DNA from: Gonatopus flavifemur
Taxonomy: Eukaryota > Arthropoda > Insecta > Hymenoptera > Dryinidae
DNA length: 64,000 nt
Assembly: GCA_018340375.1 (NCBI GenBank)
Contig: JAFFJZ010000001.1
Location: 33,844,001 to 33,908,000 of the forward strand
Reading direction: 5' to 3'
Shown here in pieces: positions 24,409 through 35,810 of the stretch (its first letter is position 1; each line of letters opens with the position of its first letter). The notes below the pieces were generated by a model. The model worked only from the letters and a program-made list of their open reading frames with translations, did not search any database and was not told the DNA's origin. The position numbers and the translations under genes are program-made.

Positions 24409-24782
24409 TAGTGTTGCCGCGATATTATCGTCGATAATTGAGGAATAATCGATTATCTCAATTCTGACACGTTCCTATGGAATATATAATCCACGAATCT
24501 TTGATTATGCTCATAATGAAACGGAATAATGAATAACCCCAGACTTGTACACAAAATAAATCAAGATATGCTTCCATTTATCGTTACGATATATCGATAA
24601 TTATCGTTACAATAGTGTAAAAATATTTTGATTCATTTTATTTAAAATACCAAGATGATCCATTATCTCGTTTCATTTCGTGCACAGTCGAAGATCTACG
24701 CGTTAAAAGTTCCATGAAAACCTGTCAAAATTAAGATAATCGATTATTTCTGAATTTCGATGATAATATCGCGGCAACACTA
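24409..24782. mobile_element. 374-bp hAT-type MITE with perfect 8-bp duplication
   Basis: TAGTGTTGCCGCGATATTAT on the left is the exact mirror of ATAATATCGCGGCAACACTA on the right, and the arms continue into AATAATCGATTATCT. The flanks are identical, CTACATTC at 24401-24408 and 24783-24790. The 8-bp duplication and the TAGTGTTG end fit hAT. The interior is non-coding. Its right duplication directly abuts the next MITE at 24791. Confidence 0.88.
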
Positions 24783-24790
24783 CTACATTC

Positions 24791-24909
24791 CCCTAGTAAA
24801 AATGATTATAGCGTTTGTCTAGCACCTTTCAAGGCGCTTGCAGTGAAGGTAGTCACTTGAAAGGGCCTTGATATCAACTATAAGGTGGCTAAAATCATTT
24901 CTGCTAGGG
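24791..24909. mobile_element. 119-bp MITE, CCCTAGTAAAAATGATTATAGC termini
   Basis: CCCTAGTAAAAATGATTATA on the left mirrors AAAATCATTTCTGCTAGGG on the right, with subterminal CACCTTTCAAGG and CTTGAAAGGG also mirrored. It is closely related to 14441-14566. I saw no clear target duplication. Confidence 0.75.
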
Positions 24910-25051
24910 TCCTTCTATAAAATGAATTTCTATTGAGTGGATGGCGTTTTGACAGAAATTTCTCCCTTCATAATTCATAATACATTTTTCAATTGCATAT
25001 TCAAATGGGGGTTCACTCTCTAGATCCTAATCAGTGAAAAGTACTAAGAAT

Positions 25052-25400
25052 CAGTGAAATACATGGTAAAAAGTAAAACTTACTTTCATTCTAAAGATCA
25101 GCTGATTTTTAAGATGCAGCCAAAAGTAGCTCTGTTTCAATGAAAGCAAACGCCGAAAACAAATGCCGACACGTTGGAAAAGACTGAATGTCAGTCAAGT
25201 TTTCAAGTAAGATGCAGTCACATTCAGTCGGACTTTTTATAGTGCACCATTGAGAAACAGTGCTGAGTCTTCCGTTCATGCAACCGATAGAAGACTCAAT
25301 ACCAGTGACTATAGCGAGTGGGATTTCATTGCTTTGGATACATAAAAGCAATGTTTAAATCATCCCTTTGGGAGCACTTTGCTCTCATTTTACCACACTG
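25052..25400. mobile_element. Old copy of the CACAGTAAAAA foldback family
   Basis: GGTAAAAAGTAAAACTTAC followed by TTTTTAAGATGCAGCCAAAA matches one arm of the foldback at 51500-51784. The opposite arm is strongly diverged, ending in CATTTTACCACACTG. The interior does not fold well. Confidence 0.5.
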
Positions 25401-25436
25401 TAGAAAATGAATGTGGCATTTTCCCACAATTTGGTA

Positions 25437-25643
25437 CACTGAGAAAAATTTATAGTTGAATTTACTATAGAATTATAGGAATGAGGGAACATACTGATTT
25501 CTAATGAAATTCACTGTAAAATATTGTAAATTTGATCAGGTTTCTATTGTTATGTCATAGTAAATTTCATCATATTATAGTAAATTTCATTAGAAGTCAG
25601 TATGTTCCCCCATAGTAAATTTAACTATAAATTCCTCTCAGTG
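25437..25643. mobile_element. 207-bp TA-flanked foldback MITE, CACTGAGAAAAATTTATAG termini
   Basis: Long arms: CACTGAGAAAAATTTATAGT on the left mirrors ACTATAAATTCCTCTCAGTG on the right, and inside these TAGAATTATAGGAATGAGGG and AACATACTGA are mirrored. TA flanks both sides (25435-25436 and 25644-25645). Confidence 0.8.
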
Positions 25644-26005
25644 TAGCAGTAAAAATCCCCGACGCGAGGTGAATTTATTTCTCCTATATTCTGTTCGGGA
25701 AGTTTTTTTCCATTTGGAATAGAGATGGGCGATCTGAAAGGGATCCATTATGTTTTATTCAATTTTTATCGAATTTCAATCGAAATGATATAAGAAATTC
25801 TCTGAAATCTATTGATTTTCATATAAACTTTTCTCCATAATTTTGAAAGAAATTTCCTTCAGAAAGGAAGAACTTTCTCCCAAGTGGAGGAGAATTGCTT
25901 CAAAATATAGGGGAGTTAGATTTCACCCAAATGGAGCATTTTGCCGTCACTAAATTCATAGGAAACTTTCACTGTTTACTGTGCATGTGAAAAGCGTGTT
26001 CACTA

Positions 26006-26842
26006 GGGTGTTTCATTTTTGGGCGATATTTTTTTTTCTCTGTCCCACCTGAAAATTTGATATTTTATGGAGGGAATAAAATATTCCTGTCGGCAAAAAA
26101 ATTCTAAATGAATTAGAGGCTTAGCTCATTCAAAAATTCGATTTTCCATATGAATGACACAGGAAACTATGGTCACGTTTAAATTTAACTCGATTTCTTG
26201 GTACAAGAGGAAATTTGTCGAACAAAATGGATATGATACTTATTAGGACATGAAATCTGCTACAAAAACGCTCCTTTGAGATAAAGCTGTACTACTAATA
26301 GTTTTGGAGTTACAAAGCTTGAAAGATGGACTTTAATGAGAATCGACATCAAATCCCTTATAATTTATATTGAAATTTACATTCATTCCCTGTATTCGAA
26401 TCAGTAGTCTCCAAATTTATACATTTTGAAACCTTGTAACGTGTACTATAAGTTAATTTTTCATGTAAGATCAATAAATACAAAATTATAAGAGACCTGA
26501 TATCGATTTTTATTGAAGTTCATTTTTCAAGCTCTGTAAAATTCAGACTATTGGTCGTACAGCTTTATCTCACAAAGACGTTTTTGTAGCCAATTTCATG
26601 CCCTACAAAAATATAATATGCATTTTGTCGACAAAAATTCTTTTAACCCCGTTAAATCCAGTTGAATCCAAAGTTAACCAGTTTCTTGTGTTATTCATAT
26701 GGAAAATCGAATTTGTGGATGAGTTAAGCCTGTAATTCACTTAGAACTTCTTTTCAACGAGAATATTCTGTTTCCTCGATAAAATATCGAATCTTTAGGT
26801 AGGGCAGGGAAAAGAAAAATATCGTCCAAAAATGAAACACCC
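26006..26842. mobile_element. 837-bp giant foldback element, TA-flanked
   Basis: The two halves (about 26006-26400 and 26450-26842) are inverted copies over nearly their whole length. GGGTGTTTCATTTTTGGGCG on the left mirrors CGTCCAAAAATGAAACACCC on the right, and matching landmarks continue inward (CATATGAATGACACAGGAAA, GATAAAGCTGTAC). TA flanks both sides (26004-26005 and 26843-26844). No coding frame of note. A transcript across it would form a hairpin of about 400 bp. Confidence 0.85.
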
Positions 26843-26844
26843 TA

Positions 26845-27952
26845 ACGTTCGCTGATAATCATTGGCAACAATATCTATGACGATTATTGATGAAGTTCTT
26901 ACATGAATTTCTACATTGCATATTTTTCTCTCATATGTTAACATTTGCAGTCAATGAGGAATAATTTTATACACAAAAGGGAAGATTAACCCAAGTGAAG
27001 CAGTTTTTCAATCATAAATTTCATGAAAAGAGAATTTTTCTGATCATTTTGATTATTAAAAATTCTACAAACGTAAAAAATGATTGAGACTATTAAAAAT
27101 CAAGAACAACGTTAATGTGAATTCAACAATAGATCTGCCATATTTTACCGACCCGAATGATAAAATCTTATGTTTTTTTCGTGTGCTGAACCAAACGACC
27201 TCTTCGATTCTGTTTCTTCCAAATAGAATTTTGTATGTCAAAAATTGAAATGTCATACACAAGAGAATAATGGTTTATTAATCATATTCATCAATATTTA
27301 CGTGAAAAAGCATAAAATAGAATCAATACTCGCTTGTACCAATAACAAAACAGTGAAAATCACGCTGGAACCAATATACGGACCGTGATAACCCGATGAC
27401 GGAATATTAACTCAACATGAGATTTTTTAATTCAATTTGGCAAATGCATACACATCGGAGAGAAAATCTATATATTGCGTGAGAATGGAATTGTTCAAAA
27501 ACATTGATCGACATATTTTTCCTTTTACGGAATTTTATGGTAAAACATACACGTAGGGAGATGAAAACGTATATGATTTGTAATAACAGTGTAGCAGGTC
27601 ATGCTTTTGATTTTCAATATTAATGCTGAAAATAATGGTTTTATGCAATGCAGTTGTTCATTATATATAAAATAAATGATATCATATTCTTCTGGAAAAC
27701 GATCATCATATCGTTCTTGAGAAATGCCTAAGATGTAAACAGAGAGTCGCGTTCTTATCCACGCCCTAGGGATGTGCGAGTAACGTTTCTTCATCGAATC
27801 GCTTTGGATCGAGTACTCGGAACTGTAAGAGAAATCCAAATGTAATAATGCAAATTAATGCCAACCTTGGGTTTAAGATTTGATAGAATTTTAGTATAAA
27901 AACCGTCAATGTTCCGGAAGTTCCGACAATACGTGAAAGGTAATTTTCGTTC
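26845..27952. other. No gene seen
   Basis: AT-rich spacer; the open frames at 27065-27262 and 27525-27839 show no domain. Confidence 0.45.
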
Positions 27953-28181
27953 TACTCTCTAAATTTTTTAGAGTGAGATTTCACTCTTCAGTCAGCCGAA
28001 AGCGAGCCTGTCGAAATTTTGAGTGAAATTCCCACTCAAATTCTAGAGTCAATTTTTCACTCCAAAAGAGCGAGGCTTCACTCGAAACGAATGAAAATCC
28101 CACTCGAAGCGGACTGGCTCACTTCTTCTGAGACTTAGTGGAGTGAAACACATGATTTTTCACTCTTTCAGATTTAGAGCG
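27953..28181. mobile_element. ACTC-rich MITE, uninterrupted copy
   Basis: This shares AGAGTGAGATTTCACTC, GTGAAATTCCCACTC and CCCACTCGAAGCG with 5396-6004. The ends ACTCTCTAAATT and AGATTTAGAG are inverted. It lacks the two insertions found in the other copy and so serves as a reference for the family. Confidence 0.65.
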
Positions 28182-29191
28182 TACGTGTGAAAGGAAGTTT
28201 CAAAATGCTGCCTCTTCATTAAGTTACGTCATTATAGAAGTTTACAATTTTCCTACATGTTCTTTTATAACATTTGTTAACTACACTTGCCCCCCACCAT
28301 CAACTCAAATAAATGTAATGTAAAAAGGATGTTTCTTTTAATGCGTATTGTCTTTTTTCTTTATCTTTCTCCTCTTTGTTACACGAGTTTTATTTTTTAT
28401 AGAAGTGACTGGAAAGCAACACCCTCCCGAACATATCCAAGTATGTCAAGTGAGTCATTTTACTCGACACTGACTCGACTGAGATAACGCTTTTGTCGAG
28501 AGTGCTTGGGAAAAAGTTTGCCTCTCGGGTGCAATTCTGTAACTCTTTATACGTTCCCCAAGCCGTATGGAAGCGTATATATGATTTTAAATATCGATCA
28601 ACCAACTTTTCATACTTTTATCGTTCAACAAGTTCTCTGTAAGTCATACAGATCTGTATAACCAAATCCCAAGTATGGTATCTGAGAAAGTTCGTGCTTT
28701 GAAATTGGCATGTTTGTGAGGTGAATGGCCAATAGCTATCCGATATTAGATCAGATGAAAATGGAAATTAAACTCCATCCCTGTTGAGAACTCAATTCCG
28801 TATCGTGCGTAGTCCAATTCTCGAATCACCGTACAATTTTAAATGACCGAATTGAGGTTTGGAAAATTGGGAAGATTTCAATCTTGCAAATTCGGTTCAA
28901 AGTGATCGAATTGATATTCCGCTTCGCGTTGTCCAATTGAAAAACGTGATTTATAGGGAATTATATTAAGAGCACAAGTTTCTTCGTGAAAAATTCCACA
29001 GAGGCGGAAATTGATCCATCAGATTCTGATAGAAACAATAGAACAGTTACTGCATTATTACGGCGGATCAAATTACTTACTCTATGTTACAAACGAACGA
29101 TAATGTATCAAATAAATTGTGGGTACAGATTAGATATAGAAAATATATATCCAGTATGTATGGATTCTTTGCAATACTCTTGATTCTTCCA
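28182..29191. other. No gene seen
   Basis: AT-rich sequence; the short open frames (28287-28487, 28390-28605, 28986-29183) have no domain. Confidence 0.45.
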
Positions 29192-29443
29192 CACTGAGAG
29201 AAAGGTATCTAGTTGGGACAACTAAATGTTAGTTGCCGCAGCTAGGTTTTTATTCACGCTAGCTAGACTCTAGTTGAGGTAAATAAAAGTCTAGTTGTCT
29301 GAAATATGAATAAAATGGTTTGTTCAATGAGAACAAAAAATTTACTTGTGACAAATAAAATTTAGCTGGCGCAACTAAATTTTTATTTACAGGGACTAAA
29401 TTTCCTAGCTGTCGAGTATTCGAACAGACTCTTTCCCTCAGTG
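29192..29443. mobile_element. 252-bp MITE, CACTGAGAGAAAGG termini
   Basis: CACTGAGAGAAAGG on the left mirrors CTCTTTCCCTCAGTG on the right. The interior repeats the words CTAGTTG and CAACTAAA in both orientations (TCTAGTTGGGACAACTAAAT, TAGCTGGCGCAACTAAATTT). It is flanked by CA on both sides. Closely related to 19445-19642. Confidence 0.75.
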
Positions 29444-31265
29444 CAAATTTTTACTACCAGATACAGTACTTTCCGAGTCAGTCTCAAACATAGTAGCAAA
29501 GATTCTAAATGTGGAATTTTGCTCTTTGTATCTTGAATAATGTGATACACACTGTTTTGATCACTCGTATAGCACTCGAAACATCCAATTACTACGGAGA
29601 ATTGAATGGAAAACTACGTACAAGAGTTATCATTATACCTGTTATCATCTTCCTTTAAGAATTAATCTAAGTTGTTATCGTATTCATTACACAGGTCTTT
29701 GACATCTCCAACAGGAATAATATAAAATGATACGTATTCTATCTCAATAATATTTCAAACACACGCAAATCAAAGACCGCTGAGTCATACTTGAATACTC
29801 TCCCATTCAGCCACAATCTTTTATCACACATTGTCTTTCATTCGTCGAGAACGTGCTTGTCGTATACTTTCCTTTTTATTCTCATTAGATCAAGATTTTC
29901 AACTTCTCTCGTGGTTATTTCTTCATTAGAAATACGCTCATTAAAAGAATTTTTATCACCCTTCTTTTTCAAAATGTCTTCCAGTACGTATTATCATAAT
30001 TATATTCAAAATTTATTCGTGATATCCTATTTTCTACACCCACTTGTTTTATTCACAGCGTACTCGTTTCATATCTTTTGTTTGATTTTCATCCATTTAA
30101 AATTTTTCTATGTGCGAGCTCTTGAAATTTTTTTCACTCACATACTTTCATTTATAAATAAAATACATATTTTATCATAAGACTTTCTTTACGCGTGTTC
30201 AAAAGATACTCGTCGTACTTTTTTACTTTCATAACTTCAAAATTATTTCGTTGAAGGTTTTTTAACTGTAAAGAGATTTGATGCAAAATTTTAAAAGAAA
30301 ATTTCGATTACGGTGTCACAGGTTTACTTCTAATACTTTCTGTGAGGCAGTGAATTTCATTTTCTTGAATTTTGGGAACGAAAATAAACGTAGGAACTTC
30401 CATTATCATCCATTCACATTTTAATTAAATGCGAATGGAAGTTGAGTTGCGAAAATATGCATTAATGTGCAGCGTGATGTAACAAACATCGAATATTCAG
30501 TCAGTTATGACAGAATTCTCTCGATTAAATCCCTCGCAATTGACAATTCCACTTACAAATGTATGAAATGTAAATAAATTTTCAACGATGTATGAAAAAT
30601 TTGAATTAATTTTTGATACTTTTCATTCAATATCTTATTTTTCCCATTCCTCCGGTATAGCATCATGAATAAATGAATCAACAGTTTAGAACTTTTCCAT
30701 TTAAATAAATTGATCATTCGAATATTCTTGTAATATCAGGCTAGTTATGGGTTCAAACTCTCCGCGATAATAATTATGATTTTTGATGGAATTTCTATTG
30801 AAAAATTTCACAGTGCATTCCATAGGTTCTTCTTTTTGCTGATGGGAGTATAAAAAATAAGAAATGACAACGACGAAGCACAAATTAAAGTAAAGATTAG
30901 AGTAAAGAATACCTACGGAATTCCTTTCTATGAATTCATAGAATATCCTAAATGAACACATAGAGTATCAAAAGAATTCTTGAAGAATTCTTGATGAATA
31001 AATGTGGGAGTTCTTAAAATACACATAAAAAATGGATGAGGTATTCGTAAAGACTACCCGTTATGACAGTGAATATGAATCTTTATGGAAGTTCAAAATG
31101 TAGTCCTGTTCTGCCTGAAAGAATTTATAATGAACACCATGAACTTCGATCAACAAGAATTCAATCAGAGTCTTTCTGAATTTGTAAAAGTCTTTGAATA
31201 AAAGTAATGTCCAAGATACAATTACTAGTATATTTTCTCTTATAAATTGATTGAATAGCTGCGTG
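29444..31265. other. No gene seen
   Basis: AT-rich sequence. The 129-codon frame at 29791-30180 is dominated by Phe, Ser, Leu and Ile, as expected for a chance frame in T-rich DNA. No repeats are evident. Confidence 0.45.
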
Positions 31266-31267
31266 TA

Positions 31268-31542
31268 CACGGAGAAGAAGGAATAGTTGTAGCAACTACT
31301 TGAATAGTCGATTTTCGACCATCTACTTGAATAGTTGCTGCAACTGCTTAGTAGTCAGGACAAGTATCACGTTAGCTGCCTCAACTGACTCGATAGTTGC
31401 ACTAACTAATGTAAATACCTGGCAAGTTACAAAGTATTTTCGTTAGTTAGTGCAGCTATCGAGTTAGTTGTCCTGACTACTAAGTAGTTGGTCGAAAATC
31501 GACTATTCAAGTAATTGCTGCAACTATTCCTTTTTTTCCGTG
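31268..31542. mobile_element. 275-bp TA-flanked foldback MITE, CACGGAGAAGAAGG termini
   Basis: CACGGAGAAGAAGGAATAGT on the left mirrors ACTATTCCTTTTTTTCCGTG on the right. The arms run through AATAGTCGATTTTCGACCA and TTAGTAGTCAGGACAA. The interior repeats the unit TAGTTG(C/T)(T/A)GCAACTA in both orientations. TA flanks both sides (31266-31267 and 31543-31544). Confidence 0.85.
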
Positions 31543-31544
31543 TA

Positions 31545-32071
31545 CGAGATTTTGAGAGTGTTTAATAGAGTGAAAGGAATTATGCAATGCAATAATCAGT
31601 TAGTAATTCATTTCGGTGCAAGAAACACACAATATGTGAGAATAAATGACATATCATATGATTTTTGTATACAACAAAGTGATGTGACTCTAAAGAAGAG
31701 AAGTGTGCAAAAATTCATGAATTGGTCGTGGATAATGAAGTAAATTATTTATTAACTCAAAATATGTGAATATTGACTGTAAAAATGCATTCATACAAAC
31801 GATCTTTCATGCGTGGAAGAACTAATCGATTGTATCGAGTATGGAAAATCCCTTATAGAAAACGATGGAAAAAACTCTGTGATCTCTCTCTTTTCCGATA
31901 AAAAAGTTTTAAAATACTTTATATTTAATGCCAAAGGTTTATTGAATTATGAGGAAGTTAAAAATGCCTGTTTTGAGGTGTGATTTATTTATACTAAATG
32001 AATTCAGATATAAATGCATTATGAATTCTTTTGGGCAGATGACGTATTCTTTCTGAACTTATATATGTTTT
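31545..32071. other. No gene seen
   Basis: AT-rich spacer without recognisable features. Confidence 0.4.
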
Positions 32072-32190
32072 CGGATGGGGACCAAATCAACGAAACCGTT
32101 AGTTGGAAAGAATAAGACATCATACATTATACATCTCTTCCTTTTCAATGGTTTCGTTGATTTGTCCTTTCGTTGAATCGGCCCCCATCC
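32072..32190. repeat. Foldback of about 119 bp
   Basis: GGATGGGGACCAAATCAACG on the left is partly mirrored by AATCGGCCCCCATCC and CGTTGATTTGTCC on the right; AAATCAACGAAACC and GGTTTCGTTGATTT are exact mirrors. Probably a MITE or an imperfect tandem inversion. Confidence 0.5.
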
Positions 32191-33715
32191 ATGTTTTCAT
32201 TTCTACTAACATAACGGGCATACTTTTGGAATCATTTTTGGATTCAACGAATGATTGTGCGTATTCTTGAAGAATTCCCTCAGAAAGTGTGGCATTCAAA
32301 TGGTATTCTCTGAGAACTGTTTGTGAACTAGTTGTGCTGACTGGGTAATGATATCTACGAGCATTAATGATTCAACGGCATTTCTATAGTGTGTTGAAAA
32401 CAACAAAAGAATTTTTCTTTCTTCCGTTAAAATCGATTTGTTCATTACTTTTTATTTTCGTTTATCACACAAGGACCGTAAACGTGGCAATTACGTGGTC
32501 GATTGCATCCTCGAATCTCCAACAGCATCAATGAGAGGCGTATTGGCTATTGCTGACAAGACAGAATTTTCACAACTGTTGATAAACAAGCGCTTTTTGT
32601 TGTCGTCCATGCGGAAAACGCTCGGCAACTGACGATTTTTCCCAACCACCAGTTTGTTGGATCGTCAATTCCAGATCAAGGCAAAAAAAACCAATCGAAA
32701 CCTCGTTGCTTCTCTTCTTTTTCCGGACGTGTTGAGATCCATCGTCTACTCGACTGACCACCTTGTTAAAAAAAAAAATAGATTTTTCACTCGAATAATT
32801 CAACAAGACCTATTATTTTTCATTTTAAAACTTTCTTTTGTGGTTCTTTGAATGAAATTCATCAATATTGTGAAAAATGAACGAGTGAGAGCAAATATAC
32901 ATCGAGTTTTAATGAACAAAGTCTGTAAAGTGTTCAGAACAAATAACTACTATATCGTGTATATTGGAAAGAATGGAAATTCAAGAGTCATTTAGTTTAA
33001 TCGAATTTTGGATTTTTCATACCGTGGAGAGATGAAAGATATTATGAATAATTTCATAATTGACGAAGAATCACCAGGCATAATTAATTAATTCTTGTAT
33101 TAATTAGGTTATCAATTCAAATGTCCAGTTTAACGGTGATTTTGTCACATGACGAAATTGCAGATGAAGTATCGAATGAATGCGGAGAACGAGAACAGAG
33201 TAATTCTTGAATTTGAATTTCAAAAGTGATTATCAATAAATGAAAAGTGCATACGAGAGAAAAAATCTATTTATGCACACTATGAGAGTGTAGAAGGATG
33301 AGAAAAGTCGTTACCTGGTACACAAACACATTCTCGTCTGTTGTATATTTCATTCCCACCCACACGTTGAAATGAGCACTGATTTAATTACACACAGTAC
33401 CTTCAACATATGTACATTCTCTATTATAGGAGTCCTATAAAAATTGGAAATCGATTTTCCTTATATGTAAAGCATTAGCTTCATCGTTTTACCGCAATGA
33501 CAGTTCTATGGCGAAAAATATTCATGTATGTGTCCATCATCCATCTTATATTCGTTGGATTTAATTCATTCGATTTTATAAATTTTATCGCAGCATTGAT
33601 TCTCATACGTTTATAATGAAATCTTCATGACATAAATTATATATAATTTGAAATGATGTAATAACCAACTAATATTGACTGAAAATTTTCTTTAATCACA
33701 TGTTACACGCAGAAA
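32191..33715. other. No gene seen
   Basis: AT-rich sequence; overlapping open frames at 32438-32851 show no domain. No repeats are evident. Confidence 0.4.
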
Positions 33716-34029
33716 AGTGCCGTTTTAGAAAATAGCAGAGTCCACTATTTAATACAGCAACAAATGTTTATAATATGCTTCCAGTAGAATGAGCTATGTA
33801 ATTCACTGATTGTGTCATGTAAAGTGTCACAAAGTGCGATGCCACGTAATGTCTTTGTGAATCACTATGAGAATTAGCAATTTCTGTAATTTCTATCGCT
33901 GAATTTGAATTTTATGTGACTAAAAATCAGAATGCAATGTGATATAATTTACTATTTCACATATCGGGGGCTACTGTGCTACGTATGACAGCGAACTTTA
34001 CTATTTTTTGAAGATTCCTTTTCTCCGTG
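33716..34029. mobile_element. 314-bp TA-flanked element, CACGCAGAAAAG termini
   Basis: CACGCAGAAAAG on the left and CTTTTCTCCGTG on the right (upstream TTCC) are inverted, with TA on both sides (33714-33715 and 34030-34031). The interior holds loosely mirrored words (AAATAGCAGAG; CTATTTTTTGAAG; repeated GTGTCA and TGTGAC). Non-coding. Confidence 0.65.
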
Positions 34030-34383
34030 TACATAGTTCATACGTTATTTGTCATATCGGAATGCTCTTAAGCGATTTAAAAAATTCCAGGACAAAGAAA
34101 TTAGGGTTCTGATTGCAAAATTGACGAGTTCGAAAGACAGTTTTTCCTCACTTCAGTGATGGATTTCATCACCTGATTGCAGAATGAAGCTGCAACTGGC
34201 AATATTGCAGAAATTTAAATCGTTCACAAAAACGAAACGAAAATTCAAACTCATGATAAATCATCGTTATATATCTCCTCAAATTGACTCCTTGAAATTG
34301 AAAACATCGTTCAAAGAATGTGCTGCATGATTTTTGGTCTTTAATTGAGGTTGGCTCTGAGTATTTTGTTATTCGATTATTAA

Positions 34384-35645
34384 CCCTTATCCGTGCAGAT
34401 CGGGTCTTTTAGGACCTAGGAATTACATATGCAGTCTCAATATGAATTTATACTCATTATTATCGACCGATTGTTTTTGACATTCATCCTTGCTCACAAG
34501 GTGTTGGGAAGAAATGATTACAGCTGTTGTTCCAACGTGCAGGTGAAGCAGAAGTTGGAATAACAAACAAAGTGACATAAACGTACAGTTCGGGTATCCG
34601 AGGCCCAAGTAGTTAAAAAGTTATATGAATAATTGAAACCAGAGAAATATTATACCACGCTTGGTACCTTCCAAGTTTCAAATATTTTCATCGAATTAGA
34701 TGAAAATAGTTAATTCCATCTAAGAATTTTTCATGTTTCTAACATAATTGTAAGTTGAGGGGGTAAACCACTCTAAAAGCCGGAAAGAAAAGAAAATTTC
34801 GGGAATTTTTTCCAAAAACACTGAACATATCGAAATTTGGTAAGAAGTTTTATATTATATGGATATTGAAGTGTGTTTATAAAGTTTTTCGAAGCTGTGC
34901 CCAATAAAATGGCAGCCCCTCAGTGTTTTCCCCTGGACATTTTTTTTCCGTAGCCGGACAAATAACTCCTGCAAATTTGAAGATACAAACATAAGCCGAG
35001 AAAATTTATATTTGATACGATATTAGCTACGGCAGTACATAGGATTTTCTTTTATATTGCATAGTGCAATTTTTATTACAATTTTTGAGTGAATTTCGTT
35101 TTTCGTGTTTTCGAATTATTTTAAAAACACATACGATTGTGGCAAAAATCAATTTAAAAGAATCCTACGTACCGCTGTAGTTGATATCATATTCAATTGT
35201 AATTTTCTTGGTTTATGATTGTATCTCCAACTTTGCAGGAATTATTTGTCCGGCCACGGAAAAAAAGATGTCTAGGAAAAAACATGAGGATCCGCCAATT
35301 TGTTGTTTACAGCTCTGAACAAATTTAAAAACACACTGCAATAGTTATATAATAAAGAACTTTCCGCCTGTCTCGAAAAGTTCAAGTTTCTATGCCTGTT
35401 CAGAGGGAGGGAAGAGACTGATTGCAGACCGATTATTTCTTCCGTCATTTTCTCCTGTAGGGAAAAAATGACCGGGAGGAAAATAAAGACAAAAAAGATG
35501 CTTAAAAATGAATTTATAAAAAGAAAGTATGCAAAGTTAACGAATTTCCAATTTCGCCTTATTATATTCTTCATATTCAACTATCCGGGCCTCTGAAGCT
35601 CGAACTGCATGGATTTGTGTTGAATTCGAACTGTACGGAGGAGGG
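34384..35645. mobile_element. 1.26-kb TTAA-flanked piggyBac-like non-autonomous element
   Basis: The left end CCCTTATCCGTGCAG and the right end CTGTACGGAGGAGGG are inverted, and both borders are exactly TTAA (34380-34383 and 35646-35649), the piggyBac target. No transposase frame is present. The interior holds a separate palindromic MITE (34918-35290). The right flank (TTAATTCGTTTCAATAAACG) matches the end of the MITE family at 6374 and 38433, so the TTAA target was inside such a MITE. Confidence 0.65.
34918..35290. mobile_element. 373-bp foldback MITE nested in the TTAA element
   Basis: CCTCAGTGTTTTCCCCTGGA on the left mirrors TCTAGGAAAAAACATGAGG on the right, and AGCCGGACAAATAACTCCTG mirrors CAGGAATTATTTGTCCGG. 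The arms are about 180 bases. Non-coding. Confidence 0.75.
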
Positions 35646-35649
35646 TTAA

Positions 35650-35810
35650 TTCGTTTCAATAAACGATTCAAATTTCAGCAACATAAATTGGCAGCCGATT
35701 GTCATAACTTTTATCAAGGATTTGGATATCTAAAACGTTTAGTGGAATGCCACTTAAGCAGCAACCTGCAGCTGTTTAATCAAAAGTTACAACAATCGGC
35801 TGCTAGTTTC
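35650..35810. repeat. MITE end plus a foldback
   Basis: 35650-35683 is an inverted copy of the end seen at 6374 and 38433. It is followed by a foldback whose arms are GGCAGCCGATTGTCATAACT (35689 on) and AAAGTTACAACAATCGGCTG (about 35785-35805). A diverged fragment of the same foldback (TCAAAAGTTACATCAATTGG) lies near 6283. Confidence 0.5.

Noticed and set aside
29791..30180. 129-codon hydrophobic frame as a membrane protein
   Set aside because: Composition follows the T-rich DNA; no ordered membrane segments, no conserved motif, no promoter or splice context.
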